Program-made: the position numbers and the translations under genes
In this document: in pieces, positions 24,025 through 36,300 of the stretch
How positions within the stretch are numbered: the stretch's first letter is position 1
Layout of the letters: every line of letters starts with the position of its first letter
The notes under the pieces: generated by a model
Told to the model about the DNA's origin: nothing
The model's input: the letters and a program-made list of their open reading frames with translations, nothing else
Database searches by the model: none
Source of the DNA: Blasia pusilla
Taxonomy: Eukaryota > Marchantiophyta > Marchantiopsida > Blasiales
DNA: 64,000 bases
Direction of reading: 5' to 3'
Assembly (NCBI GenBank): GCA_050084515.1
Contig: CM114275.1
Span: 25,978,001-26,042,000, forward strand

Positions 24025-25060
24025 CTATCTTTGCTTAGCCAAACCTGGATTGAACATCCAAGTAAGACAATTCAAGTCCATAGCTTGATCCACCACGTGC
24101 CTCTGTGATGCCTTTGCCATCTTAGGCATCATCGTTATACATGTAGAGAATCCCATAACTCGCTCTCGCTTGTTGATGTTGGGATCCATTAGTGTATATG
24201 CAAGATCATCCCATATCATGCTTGGCCCTTCTTGACGAAAAACATGGGATGCCAAAAAAATCACCAACATAGGTAATGCTATCCTCTGCTAACCCACCCT
24301 ACTAATTAAGCAATACCAACGATGATACCTCATCTCAAGCAAAAACCTAAGATTGTTGCCTTGGATCCAAGGTTGTGTCCACCATAAGAAGTGATGATCT
24401 TTAGACTCTATCCTAATCATGTCTCAATACTTCAGATTATGAAAAGTTCATCCACCATAACAATAGATGGTGTGCATACGATCCAATACTCATTATATCC
24501 AACATAAGTGCTGGTCCTATCAAAGGATGAGGATCGCACCTAATGAACATTGGTCATCACTTGTGCTTGAGTGTCACTAATAACAAGACATTCCCCAAAA
24601 TATAGCTTAGAGAGCATCTTTGGGTAGTTTGGAACTGTCAAAGAACTCACAATATCCAAACTTCCAAAACATACTTGACCTCGGGTCTTGCAAACCAAGT
24701 CTTCGACCTACCAAAGAATATTTGAGGAAGAATGATCCTGACATGGCCACCCTACCATGAATAAACGAATTGGGAATAGTCCATCCATATCCTATGCCCC
24801 CAACGGTGAAATATTGGATGGAAAAACGTGATGATATCCCCTAAGGACAAACACTCGAAAGAAGTGAGGATATTACCATACTAACCTTATCACAAGGTGT
24901 AAGGAGATTCTCCTTGTGGTCTCATTTCTCTCAACATACCAGTATTGTTAGACTCGCATGTTGGCTTACAATACTACAACCAAAGGAAGTATAATCCCTC
25001 CAAAGAGATCTAGTATACGCACATCCTCTTGGGGATACTACCATACTATCCATGTGGTAT
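24025..25060 (-). pseudogene. DNMT3-like methyltransferase domain, copy 2
   Basis: The C-terminal block at 24025-24270 is still open and has ERVMGFSTC and a VVDQAMDLNCLTW stretch equivalent to motifs IX-X. Upstream, across stops and frameshifts, are a motif IV remnant (GWPCQDHSSS, PC near 24750) and a degraded motif I near 25010. It is clearly the same domain as in copies 1 and 4 and is nonfunctional. Confidence 0.8.
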
Positions 25061-26645
25061 CTAAGGATGTCAAAGTATGTATGTACTCCCTATAGCATAT
25101 GGTATCTTTTCCTTGTCTTGCTTTAGAGCATAAGCTTGGCTCCACCCTTGCCTCACAAGCTCGTTTGCACTTCTCCCCAAAATTGATGCTCGTTCACCTC
25201 AATGATGAAGAAGTATCACTGAAAAGTATAGCAATACTTGTTCTCGCATGCCACTCCTAAGACTATCCTATGCATGGCGTTTCCCTCTAGTAATTCTTTG
25301 AGACAACATAGTGTTCCACTATAAGTAGCTACTATTGTGGTTGACTCTGGGAGTGAGCCATCAAGACTCCCTATAAACTGCATGGGGAGTTTGTCCCTCA
25401 ATTGGTAGCTAAACTAGTTGATAGCAGGTTGTATCCTCCCCAAAGTCAAGTGTAAAACCTACGGGATAAAATACGATTAACATCCAAAACATCATGATAA
25501 TCGGCCGAGATCACCACCACACTATCTATAGGATGTCATGCTGAATGGTAAGTTTTATATGCTCGTAAGTCATGTAGTGGGCAAGTGCTTCTAAGAATAG
25601 ACATTGAGTGATCTCACACTTTCATGGTTGCATAAAAATGGATAAGTTCGTCCCTATGACAAACATGGATTGCAAGAGGTGGGGCCCACACTTATAGTTT
25701 ATTATGGAAGGTAGGGAAAGGGCGAGTGGGGCAATAAGGGGGGAGGAAGCTGGGATGGAGGGAGGAAGAAACATGAAAGTATGGAACACATAGGCAAGTG
25801 GGGGGAATGAGAAAGAAGGGGAAGGTGGGACCCACATGGACAAGTCCTTCCATAGGACAGACGTATGTCCAGGGAGATGGAAATGCCCATGAACACAAAC
25901 TTTTTTCCATATGCAACCTTGTATACTTTTGCAACCCCATTGCAAAATATGCCGCCTTACCCGACCCAACGTAAGGGACTATACTCTAGAATCAAGTAGA
26001 CTGCGCTGCAATTAATACACGACTCTATACGGACCAACCAATTGGAATCTCCCAGTTTGATTATCTAAAATCACCACAACGGGTGTAAACATGACACACT
26101 CTTTCACTACACTAGCTGTCATCTCTCTCATCATAGCTATTGCATCCTGCCATACTTATGTGGACTGTGTTTTGAGCACATGCTTTGAGGGTACATTTGC
26201 CACATGCCTTGTGCGTATCTCTTCACTAGACAAATAAAAACTATTGATGTCACAAAGTGTTACCACCAACTGAAAAACTCGGCGGGGTTGTCTCCACATG
26301 GTATCAAGTCTTTGGCCGAAAATAGTAGTGCTCCAGACAAAGTTGTCGCTAATTCCCGCAATGCACTAATGTTGCATAGGCGTTAAAGATATACTTGCCT
26401 CACCCACTCCTCTCTGTGCATCTACATCCAAGACAATGACACTCCAAAGAGGTAATCTAAGGGCCATACATGGAATTCAAAGAGATTTTGAAAATGTGAA
26501 AGACCAAGGAACCCTAACGTGTATGCCACCTTCAAATTCAACTACGCATTGGATCCTTGTGGCTCGGATCCACGTTACAACCATTGCAAATTGCATCTAC
26601 ATATATGGGGTGACCATTGCATTTGCATCCATATGTGCGGTGTTA

Positions 26646-26709
26646 TAGAGAAAACCCATACCTTCTAGATCCCCCATGTGGGAGATTTAGAAGGTATGGG
26701 TTTTCTCTA
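26646..26709. repeat. Perfect inverted repeat, 22-bp arms, 20-nt loop
   Basis: The left arm at 26646-26667 (TAGAGAAAACCCATACCTTC then TA) pairs exactly with 26688-26709. The loop is itself partly self-complementary. It lies in the gag-side part of copy 2. It could be a small folded RNA precursor, but no conserved partner or promoter is visible. Confidence 0.9.
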
Positions 26710-27300
26710 CAATATGGCATATTTTCTCTCCAAATGATGTGGTGCACCATATCATATGCAATGGAAAATATAGAAGTCAACATCCCTCCCACACTTGATC
26801 TGGATACCTATTGGCATCATTGCTTCTAGGCAATGTCAATTGAGCAATCCTTACCATCAATGCCTCTAAAGTTCTCCACTATAATGAGTGTCACCAAGAT
26901 CTCTCGTATGGACAAAAAACATGCCATCAACATCCTCACAATCACTATTGAATGCAAGTAAAAACTAATGTCATCCAAATTAAGAAATCACTCCTCATAA
27001 GTGTGTTGGTAAAACAACATACTTAAGAACTCCTTAGTGAAGAATCTTGTGGGAGGAAAAGTACTTGGGTGGGTGATCCTCAAAAAATCCTCCAAGTCTT
27101 CCCGCATACATGCCAAAAGCTAGCTTGCTACTGCCTCACACCTTCTAGCCCTCAACACCTCATGTCCACTCACATACCATAAATGCCTCTCTCGTCTTGG
27201 AATGTCGAGAAACCGGTGACTCACATGCCTCACTTCTTTCCGATGTGGTGGAGTCTCCCCCTTAGGAAAATCTCTTCTTACCACTCCACTAAATCTCTTC

Positions 27301-28869
27301 GATCTTGTGTGGAACTGCCATCGAATCTTCCTTTATGGTGATCATGGGTTCTTCTCAGTCCATCGGATCTCCCTCTTAGTGGAAAATATTTTAGATCTTC
27401 CTATGTGTGGAAATGAAACATATTCTTCCCACTTGATACTCATGCGTAAAATCCACCTCTGAAGTAGGTGGCTATGGGGAATCATTTTGGAATATTCTTC
27501 AAAAATATTTGGTTTTAGGCTCTATTTTAACTGCACCACTCAAATTTATGAATTGATTGCAATAGACTCTAAAATCATGGAGTCTGAGTTCACTATTTTT
27601 GGTTGTCAAAGCATTTAACCTCAATTTTCTCCAAAAGAACTCCTAACTTTTGGTTGATCCCCTTGTGTCTAGTTCATCCAATTTGGACTATTACTTATCA
27701 AGCCAAAATTCCAAGAAATCGCCAACCTAGTGCTCGTATACTTGTGGATTCTCCCCATTCAATCAAGCCATGATTTCTAACTATATTTTTGTCACGGACT
27801 CTCACCTTCAAAGTTGATTCTAAATGCCCTTTCTTATGAGCAATTCACAGGAAATTGAAAAGTCTCCCCTCTTGAATTCTTCTCAAAACTATTGCAATTT
27901 AACAATTTTCCTAAATTCTAAAATCTGATCTTGATTTTAAAATTATTTTGCCAATGTACCCACACAAGGTGAGGATTCAGACTTCCAAGCATAAGGTACC
28001 ACCAATTGTGTACTGAACCTGAAATTGAACTCTCGATTCTCTCATTAATCAAAAGCATTGTGTTTCATCTTTAGATATGAAATGATCTCTTAGCTTTAAA
28101 CTCCACTCTTCCAATCTTCTAGCAAAAAAATCACTTCCAACCTAGATGTATTTAACATGCATACCTTATTTCCAACGAAGAGACCCAAGTCAAGACAATC
28201 AAAGATAAAATGATGCCCCTCATATCAATCCTAGCCCATTCTTAACGCAAGAGACTATAGGTTTAAGACAAAAACGTAGCTTTGTTGTAATGTATCATTG
28301 ATCCCACTCTAGGTCTCATATTTGTTGTGCATCTCTCCAAGCCTCTTTGGATTATAACCCTCTCCAAGATCCGAAGGCTTGAAGAAGATGATAACCTTAG
28401 TATAAGACAAGCTTTACATACGAAGCATTTAGGGTGAATATTTTCACATTAAATTTTTTTTTAAATTTTAAAATAAAATTGAGTCTCCCCCCTATTAATT
28501 ATTTCTATGTTTAGTTTTTTACATTTATTTAAATATTCTTAATATCTATGAAATTATTCCAAATCTCCCTCCATTTCTTCAATTTTTTTCCATATTTCAT
28601 AAAATATACCACTCAAGCATTTATGCTCCCACCCACCGCTGGCTGAATGGGATCCGAGATCTATCAAGACTCTTCACCATTAAAGATATCACATTAGGCC
28701 TCAGAAGGCTACGTAACAAACCAAAGGATGACCTAGGGTGCCATGCTCAGATATTCGAATTCGAAAGTGAGGCAATTCGCCCAACCCTCACTTGAATGTT
28801 CAATACTGCAATTTAACAAGGATGCCCGCTAGAATAGCAAATGAATACAATCTATCCACTCTTCAAGGC
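27301..28869. other. AT-rich intergenic DNA, no gene seen
   Basis: Reading frames are short and carry no recognisable domain on either strand. Part of it may be the eroded 5' end of copy 2 or flank of the LINE relic. Confidence 0.45.
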
Positions 28870-29565
28870 TCAAGACCCTATGATACCATCTAACTATATA
28901 ACGATCATGGTGAGCTCCCTCATGGCTGAATTGTATGGGCTTCTATTGGAAAGGAAAATCAACGACTAGGCTGAAGAAAAGAAGATGTGCCCCACAGGAC
29001 AAGTAGGTTTTTGACACTCACATAGCACTTGGATCACTTTCTCATATTTTCATGTAGTGATTGAAGAAACTTCCAAGTCCAGAATTGGTCACAAGCATGT
29101 TAAATTGTTTTGCTCTTTTGGGACTTCAAGAAGACATTTGACATAGTTCCAAGAGCACTTCTTTGGAAACGACTTGAAGATTTGGGTGTCCCACTACAAT
29201 AACTTACAGCTATCAAGGTCTTATATGATGAGGTGTTAACACATATTGCCACTAACAAGGGCAAATTGGAAACTTTATCCTCCAACACCAGAGTCAAACA
29301 AGGATGTCCACTCTCACATACATTGTTTGGGCTCTACATTGATGAGCTTGAGAAGGTGCTCTCCGAAGTAAATGGAGCTCCACCAGAGCTAGCACACTGC
29401 CGCATCCCCCTCTGCTATTGTATGTAGATGATATAGATATGATGTCTAGAACAACACACGGGCTCCAACTTTACGTGAATGCACTCTCAAGCTTCTGCAA
29501 AAAATCGAGCATGCAAGTCAACTTGCTATAAACAAAGATAATCATCTTTGGATCATTTATAGCTC
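28870..29565 (+). pseudogene. LINE-type (non-LTR) reverse transcriptase fragment
   Basis: Across three frames the plus strand shows a non-LTR RT core: LMAELYGLLLERK, a degraded GFxxxxSTxDH block, FKKTFDIVPRALLWKRLEDL, VKQGCPLSHTLFGLYIDEL, then a decayed VDD active-site box near 29425. This block order is typical of plant LINE RTs. It is 5' and 3' incomplete, with several stops. It ends just before copy 3 begins. Confidence 0.82.
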
Positions 29566-29798
29566 CTACTTACTAGTGTATATAAAAGATTTTCAAAGCT
29601 AATCAATCCCACCTTAGCCAGATTGCGGAGACTTCGATGGCGAGGTCTGATGGAGAGTCCTTAGATGCAGAGGACGTTGATGAGACGACAGATGGCCTAG
29701 ACATTCACGATGATGGCAGCGTCGCGAGCACAGTGAGTTCTAGAGAGCGGGATCGGATCCTACAATGAGCCATACGATTCCGGTGGGAGGACACACAT

Positions 29799-30737
29799 GT
29801 GTTGCGAGTGTGGGAGGATGATAGAGTGCGTGTAGTGCCTCATCCTTTGCAAAGAGCACGTTTGGTGCGTCATGCCCCCGAGGAGTTGGATCATTTTGGA
29901 GTGAAGTGGAAGTACAACTTGCTCAAGATTCAATATTGGTGGCGAGGCATGCAGACTGACGTTCAGCAGTTTGTTGCCAGATGCATGGTGTGTGATCGAG
30001 TCCGAGCATCGTTCAATGCGCCAACTCCACAGTTGCATCCACTTCCGATCATGGGTTTAGGTTATAGATGGAGTTTGGATTTTGCAGGACCTTTGCCTTT
30101 GACGGAGCGCCATAGTCGTTATATGCTGGTGATGGTCGAGTACTTCTCGAAGTGGATAGAGTCAGTTGCATTGCCTGAAAAAGCGAGTGAGGGAGTTGCA
30201 TATGCCTTCCTAGATCGAGTGTTGAGTCATTACGGTGTACAAACTAAGGTGTTGACAGACCAGGGTACAGAGTTTCGCAGGGAGTTTCAGGCCTTGTGTA
30301 ATCAGACATTGATCGACCACCGCACTACTTTGCGAGATTATCCTGAGGTGGATGGACTAGCAGAGCGGATTGTGCATACGGTGAAGAGAGGACTACGCAA
30401 GTATGGTTTGCATAGAGGTCACCTAGGAGATTGGGACCTTCAGTTGCCGTGGTTGGCGATGGGATATAGATTCAGCAGGCAAGCATCCTTAGCGTCTTTC
30501 TCATTGTACTTGTTTCTTTATGGCCGAGAACCAGATTTACCAGTGGCCATTCGTCGAGATACAGGTGAGGTGTTGAACCTTGATGACCTTGATGTATGGA
30601 TGCAAGCATGTTCTGAGAGGGCTGAGTTGTTTCAGAGAGTGATGCCCATAGCGTTTGAGAACTTGGCGATTGCGCAACATGAAGATACGTTGAGGAATGC
30701 GACTATTCAGGGAGGTGGTTATCAACCTACTATCTGA
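29799..30737 (+). pseudogene. Integrase of copy 3, long open frame
   Basis: An uninterrupted 312-codon frame. It has the HHCC domain (HAPEELDHFG, then CMVC), followed by the DDE core with Asp in WSLDFAGPL, Asp in LTDQGTEF and Glu in DGLAER. All three catalytic acids are present. A TGA at 30735-30737 stops the frame before the GPY-like tail and PHD finger. The protein would need the rest of Pol to be made, and the copy is 5' truncated, so I treat it as a pseudogene with a preserved core. Confidence 0.88.
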
Positions 30738-31108
30738 AGGTTTCATCAAGGAGACTATGTCTACTTGCAGCAGACGGCACCCATGATGTTGGATGTGACT
30801 GCAAGGTGCCCCATCTTGAGACTGCGTGAGGTTTTTCCATCCGGTGTTCTCTTATTGGAGGGACGCGATGGTATGGTTTGGAAGGACCATATGCGTAACT
30901 GTGCGCCATGTCATCTTCCGAACATTGGCGGTACACTTGATCCGAGCTTAGCAATAGTTCCTGCAGGCTTGCGGTGTATGTTGTGTGGTTCCGCCCGTGG
31001 TGCATCCACTATGCTAGTCTGTGATGGGTATTCGAGAGGATGGCATGTTTAACGCCACCTCTCACTAGGGTTCCTCAGGGACGATGGATGTGTCCCACAT
31101 GTACATAG
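30738..31108 (+). pseudogene. Integrase tail and PHD finger of copy 3
   Basis: After the stop, the same frame gives a GPY-like module (GDYVYLQQ, then VLLLEGRDGMVWKDH). It continues into a PHD finger at 30967-31108: CMLC, VCDGYSRGWH, and after a small frameshift VPQGRWMCPTC and a stop. The second cysteine of the middle pair is Tyr here. The spacing is C-x2-C, C-x2-Y, H, then C-x2-C, as in C4HC3 PHD fingers. Confidence 0.82.
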
Positions 31109-31288
31109 AGTAGGTAGTTCTACATTCTGACTTGTGTATGTGACATGCATGATAAGAAGGCGACTAACGATGGGGCCACATGAGCACCCGGCCTTCTTGC
31201 TCTTAGCGTCCGAGAGATGTATGTCATGGTAGGTAGGGATAGATGGCTATCTTGAGTTAGAGGGACCTAACCACCAGCTAGGGGATGA

Positions 31289-31405
31289 TTGTAGATATTT
31301 TGGTACTTCTTGTCTTGTTGTTTGGATGCCATAGGATTGTGCGTGTTTGTGTGTGTGTTCGGTGACAGCGATGTATGTTGTATAGTGATGTGTATGCGCA
31401 CGACA
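31289..31405 (+). repeat. Segment A1 of copy 3
   Basis: It begins TTGTAGATATTTTGG just after the polypurine-like run and ends GCGCACGACA. It matches 31931-32057 at the far end of the LTR. Two bases (GT) separate it from the LTR start, exactly as in copy 1. Confidence 0.82.
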
Positions 31406-31407
31406 GT

Positions 31408-32057
31408 TATCACGTCTTTTAGGATATATCAGTGAGGTGAGATCTAGTAGAGTGTCTTCGTGAGTAGTGGAGGACAGGCTCACTAGGTTGAGGATGACCT
31501 GTTGATGCCCCGGGAAACCTGAGAGAGCAGGTTTCCCCTTCGTTTCGGCTCATTTGGAGCCATATTGAAGAACTTACTATTTTAGATAAGTATCATTTTA
31601 TGTATATGATCAAATTTCTATTTTTTGTAAATGGCCCTTGACCTCCTACATCAGTTCAAGAGCCAAGGAGGTGACTTGGGAGCATAAGTTACCATGGAGA
31701 GAGCTTGGGAGAATGGGGGGATAAACCTCAAGGAGAGAGAGCTTGAGAGCTCATTCTCTCTTTGTTGAACCTCTTGGCATGAGGCGTCGGAGCTATGGTC
31801 TTGCTTACCTTGTGTGTGTAATCCAAGCCTCTCATTAGGAGAGTGGATTTGGTTTGACATTGAAAGACACATGTGAGAATGCACACATGTGAGAACTATA
31901 GGGATGTAAGAGAAATTTGATCTTATTTTATTGGAGATATTTTGGTACTTCTTGTCTCGTTGTTTGGATGCCATGAGTTAGCATGGGATCGTGCGTGTTT
32001 GTATGTGTGTTCGGTGACAGCGATGTATGTTGTGTAGCGATGTGTATGCGCACGATA
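31408..32057 (+). repeat. 3' LTR of copy 3
   Basis: About 650 bp, starting TATCACGTC (TGTCACG in the other copies) and ending GCGCACGATA (CACGACA elsewhere); both ends have taken point changes. Segment B is 31408-31930 and segment A2 is 31931-32057. It closely matches the copy 1 LTR and the solo LTR at 61002-61640. Confidence 0.83.
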
Positions 32058-33369
32058 ACGATTATATCTTATTTCATGAAATATTCCTATTTTGGATATT
32101 TTTTGATTTTTTTTCTCACAAATATGTTTTTTTGTACAAAAACATATTTACCTTAGTGTTAATTATTTTCCAAATGAGGGAATGAGTTATATCTATCCAA
32201 CATAATTCTTGAATCCAAGCTTACCTTCAAGACTACCCCACATCGTTTGTGTTTGAAAATTGGTGTGCCAATCATATTTCCACGAAACATGAATGGTTCA
32301 AAACAACAAGCCAATGACATTCGATTAATCATTCATGAATTTATGTAACATATTATAAATTATTTAAGAGAAAATTATTGGAAATTAATCATTTCACATA
32401 TTCTCTTATTACTAGAGCAATTTCCTATCCGTAGTGCATCCCTAAAATATTTTTCAAAAGTAAGTCATAGGCCCGGGCACCTTGCTAGTATATTATAATA
32501 AAGATAAAGATCTGACCAATAGAAACTCAAGGAAACTGGTCTAGTTCATAAAGCAATCGTTCCGCATCCAAAAGAAAAAGGCCAAGGTGATGGGAAAAAG
32601 GGATAATATATAATAATAAAATATGAAAAAGCCGATTTCTTTTTCCACGTGGCGAAGCCCTCGGAAATTTGCTCAGGTAGCTATGTAGTGAGCGAGTTGA
32701 CATGACAAGACGACTGCAGGATGAATGAACGAAAAAACTTACTACGAGAGCAGTCCGATGCACCTGTTACCGCATGACATCTTGCTGTGAGCGGAGTGAT
32801 TTCCAAGGTGTGCGCGGCGTGGTTGAATGAGCGAGATGCGGTTGCATCTGCCGCTGCCATTGGTGACGGATTGAGGCTTTGCGGCTTCTTCTGGAACTCG
32901 GTAGGAGCAAAAACCTAAAGAAATTGCTGTGGTCGTGAGAGGAGGAATGTGTCTCGGACGGAGACCTTCATGCTGGGAAACCTTTTTTTTTCACAGGTCT
33001 TTTGGCGTATTTTGTATTTTCGTTTGGATGTGGGGTGATAACTAGGGTGTATGGAGAGTTGACTGTGTTTCTGTTACTGAATGAAGGCGTGTTTTGGTTT
33101 GGACGGGCATTTGCATGTTACGTTACTGTAAAGGGGGTTGTAGGTAGAATTGGACAGAACTGGAAATCTGTTGGAAACTCTGGAGTTAACTTTTAAGATT
33201 TGATGTTTTGGCTTTCGCTAAAGATCTGAAGTTGCGCATGGCGCAGGGTACTGCACACTCAGGTGTTTCACGGATTGCAGTAACGGGTTTCGGTGCTGAT
33301 TGTTGGAGCAAGGGAAGCAGTTTTCAGTCCAGGGATTGGTAATTTTAGTGAGCACAAGAGCAGAGCGGG
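32058..33369 (+). promoter_or_regulatory. Intergenic DNA and upstream region of the F-box/LRR gene
   Basis: The left part is AT-rich flank of copy 3. From about 32790 the composition becomes less AT-rich, and the last few hundred bases probably hold the promoter and 5' UTR of the gene starting at 33370. No specific element was identified. Confidence 0.4.
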
Positions 33370-36300
33370 ATGGCTTCTTCGTCTTCGTTGTCTGAAGCTA
33401 CCCAAGAAGAACGAGAGTCATCAGCAGAGGAGCGTGCTTTGACGGGCCTTCTCTCCGATGACACTCTTCTGCATATGATGCATTGCCTTCCGTCCCGCGA
33501 GCTGCTTACTTCTCTGGCGCTTGTCTGTCGTCGTTGGCACCGTCTGTGCGCCTCCTTCTCGGTTCGTTCTCTCTTCTTTTTGGACTGCTGGATCACATTT
33601 TGTAATTTTCTTTTCGTGGTTTTGTCCTTTGCCTTGAAAGGAGTATGGGAAAGATTTCTTACAAAGATGGAATTCAAATTTACATTCCTCTAGCCGTATG
33701 TTGACCAGGGAGAGGTTTGTCTGTCCTTCAATTGGTATCAGTTCACATGGCGTCCAATTGAATTCCAACTTTCAGTGCTCGAGTTTCACCAAGAGTTTCG
33801 TAAGTCTTGGAACTTTGTATTTCTCCTTCTTTCATGATGTCGGACGCGTCAGGTAAGGATTAGTGTCCAGTATCTCATGGATTGGTGAAGTTAACTGTCA
33901 TGTGAAAAATACACCGTACTGGTCTTATAGTAGTCATGGTCAAAATGGGCGAGGGCTTCCAACTTTTGTGGGGAGTCTATGATGTGAAGTAAGTCACAGC
34001 AGCTTATTTCATGATTGCCCACTTGTGGAAACTCCTGATCCCGGTGAAATCTCAACTTAAGAGATGGAGCTTTCATCAGCTAATATGTCTCCACTGTTTT
34101 CTCAGGTTTATGAACTTGTACCCTGCTCTTTCAGTCGAAGTGATAGGCCATGGGGTTCCACGGTAAATTCCCTCATCTAAGTATTCTTACTTCCTTCTGT
34201 GTTGAGTTCTGGATGATCAAAAAAAATTGTTTGGTGCTTAAATAGATGCTCTACCCTATCAAGGACAAGTTTGAGCTGCTGTCTTTTCATTTTCCATTTA
34301 TTAAGAATGTAGTCAGAGAGTAGGTACATTGAAAGATCAAGTCACACATCAGAACCTCCTCCGCAACTCATGATATGTCTCTTATCCTTCAGAGCGAGAA
34401 AGAGTTAATTGAGCTGGCGGTGTCGTATGCATCAACAGTTGAAAGGGTTAGTCTTCATGGGTAAGCATTCCTCTCCCTTTGACATCCTGATTTGGATGTG
34501 CTTGGTTACTTTCTTGAGCTAAAACAGACTCCTGGGTGGGATCCTATGGCTCACCATTTGGATGCTGTGCTGTGGTTATCATGAGTGTGTGCAGCTTGAA
34601 GCATCTGAGGAGCAATGACATCATATCACTGTGTCGAAGTCTCCCAAAGCTGAGGAACCTGTCTATTGTGTCATGTCCTCTTCTTGTATCCACAGATTTG
34701 GAATCTATTGCCAGTCAGCTACCAACTCAACTAGTGAGTCTTGATCTTCACACGGATCATTTTGCAATCTCCCGATGTCATGACTGTATTCACACACCAC
34801 CTCCATTGATTCATGATGGTTTTCTTGGATCTCTGCATCAAAGATGTTCCCTTTTACAGAAATTGAACTTAGACTCTTGCAGTTACATCACACAACAAGG
34901 CCTTTACCGTTTACTGGAAGCATGCCCTTCACTGACCTCTCTTGATCTGCACAGCCATGCACTTGGCTGGCCTGAAGTTGCCAAAATATTTACTAGTTGT
35001 AAGCAACTGTGCCACTTCTCCTTGGTGTCTCCTCTGTTGATACAAACTCCAAGTTCTAGTGACGATGAGAGCATGGATGGATTTCCCTGGGGCTGTAGCA
35101 GAGGAAGAGGGATGAATTCTCGAGCAAGGGAGGACCTCCATGATTCAGGAGGGATTTCTCTTGGTCATGTGATGCCTAAGAACCTTAGGTCAGTTCGGCT
35201 ATATTCGTCTCCACATCGATCAGTTCCTCTTGAGGTCACACCAATGCTGGGGATGCTTAGAACAAGTGGACATCAGCTTCGACACCTTCATGCTCAAGGT
35301 GTCTTTAACACCAGCTGGCAGACAATCTCAGTATGGTGTGCGCATCTGAAGCTATTGGACTTGTCACATTGCAGACAGGGATCTCTAAATCTCACTGGGG
35401 TCAGTTTATCTCTCTTTTACTTTCATCGCGAAACACATTACTTCTGACATAGCTGTTCACAGCCACACTATTTCTCATAAATCTAGAGCTTTTTGTAGAA
35501 ACAGCTGTGTTGATCGTCAGCCAGATTAAAGCTCTTAGAGTTTTTGTCATGAAAGTGTGAGTGCAAATGATTAGGTTTCATTCTCATTTTCTTGGAACGT
35601 TTTTCTTTGAAGTCATGTTCACTACGAAGTGCTTGAATGAGTGAAATACTCTTGTTTTGATATACCTTTCAGAACTATGCAATGCAGGTTGAGGGAGTGG
35701 TTCTCTGTGGACTCATTCGGTTGTTGAAGAAGCTGGAATACATTGCGCTTCCAGCAGCAACAGATAGCATTCTTCTCGAACTGGGCCAATTTTGTCCCAA
35801 CCTCAGAGAGATACGCTTCCAGGTGTCATCACTTGTTCCCCTTCCTGCGCACTGGCAGGATTTGGAAGAGATGAACATTATCTTAGACATAAGAGCCGGT
35901 TGTGTTCAATAGTAATTGCTGGCAAATTGAGAAGCAGTAAATTGGTGCAAACTTGACTTCCAAACAGGAAGTTTTGAGTTTATGATTGTTTTATCCTAAA
36001 ACTTTGGCACATGGAACAACGCACTTTATCATACAATGTCAATCAGGATCTACAAGTGCTTTACTGTTTTACTTGGAAAGGTTCTTGTGATAATCACTAT
36101 ATCTCATTGTGAATGCTCCAGGTGACTTACCAGATCTTTCCTCTTGTGCAGGGCTATGGGTTGAGCAACAGCTCCAATTATTTCCAATTAGTTACAGATA
36201 GGGGAGTTGTTGCAGTTGCTGAGGGTTGCCCAGATCTAAGATTGCTGTCTCTAGCAGGTTGTCGCAAGATCACCATAACTTCTGCCCGGTAAATTGCACA

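Larger units (their letters stand above)
23290..27300 (-). mobile_element. Copy 2: old AT-rich relic of the methyltransferase Ty3/gypsy family
   Basis: Matches to copies 1 and 4 run in element order on the minus strand. They are a gag remnant (about 26830-27250, with an ILVTLIIVENF block like the copy 1 capsid), a protease-linker remnant (25216-26400), methyltransferase (24025-25060), and the N-terminal RT (about 23290-23790, including MSETWELL). RT is cut off near 23290, and RNase H, integrase, PHD finger and LTRs are absent. Stops are dense throughout. It is much richer in A and T than copies 1 and 4. Both outer limits are approximate. Confidence 0.72.
29610..32057 (+). mobile_element. Copy 3: 5'-truncated methyltransferase-family Ty3/gypsy element
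   Basis: The similarity to copies 1 and 4 starts abruptly near 29610 in the linker between RNase H and integrase. It then runs through integrase, the GPY-like tail, the PHD finger, the polypurine-like CTAGGGGATGA, segment A1 and the 3' LTR ending at 32057. The gag, protease, methyltransferase, RT and RNase H are missing. Compared with copies 1 and 4 this is the copy with the least-damaged integrase. Confidence 0.85.
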
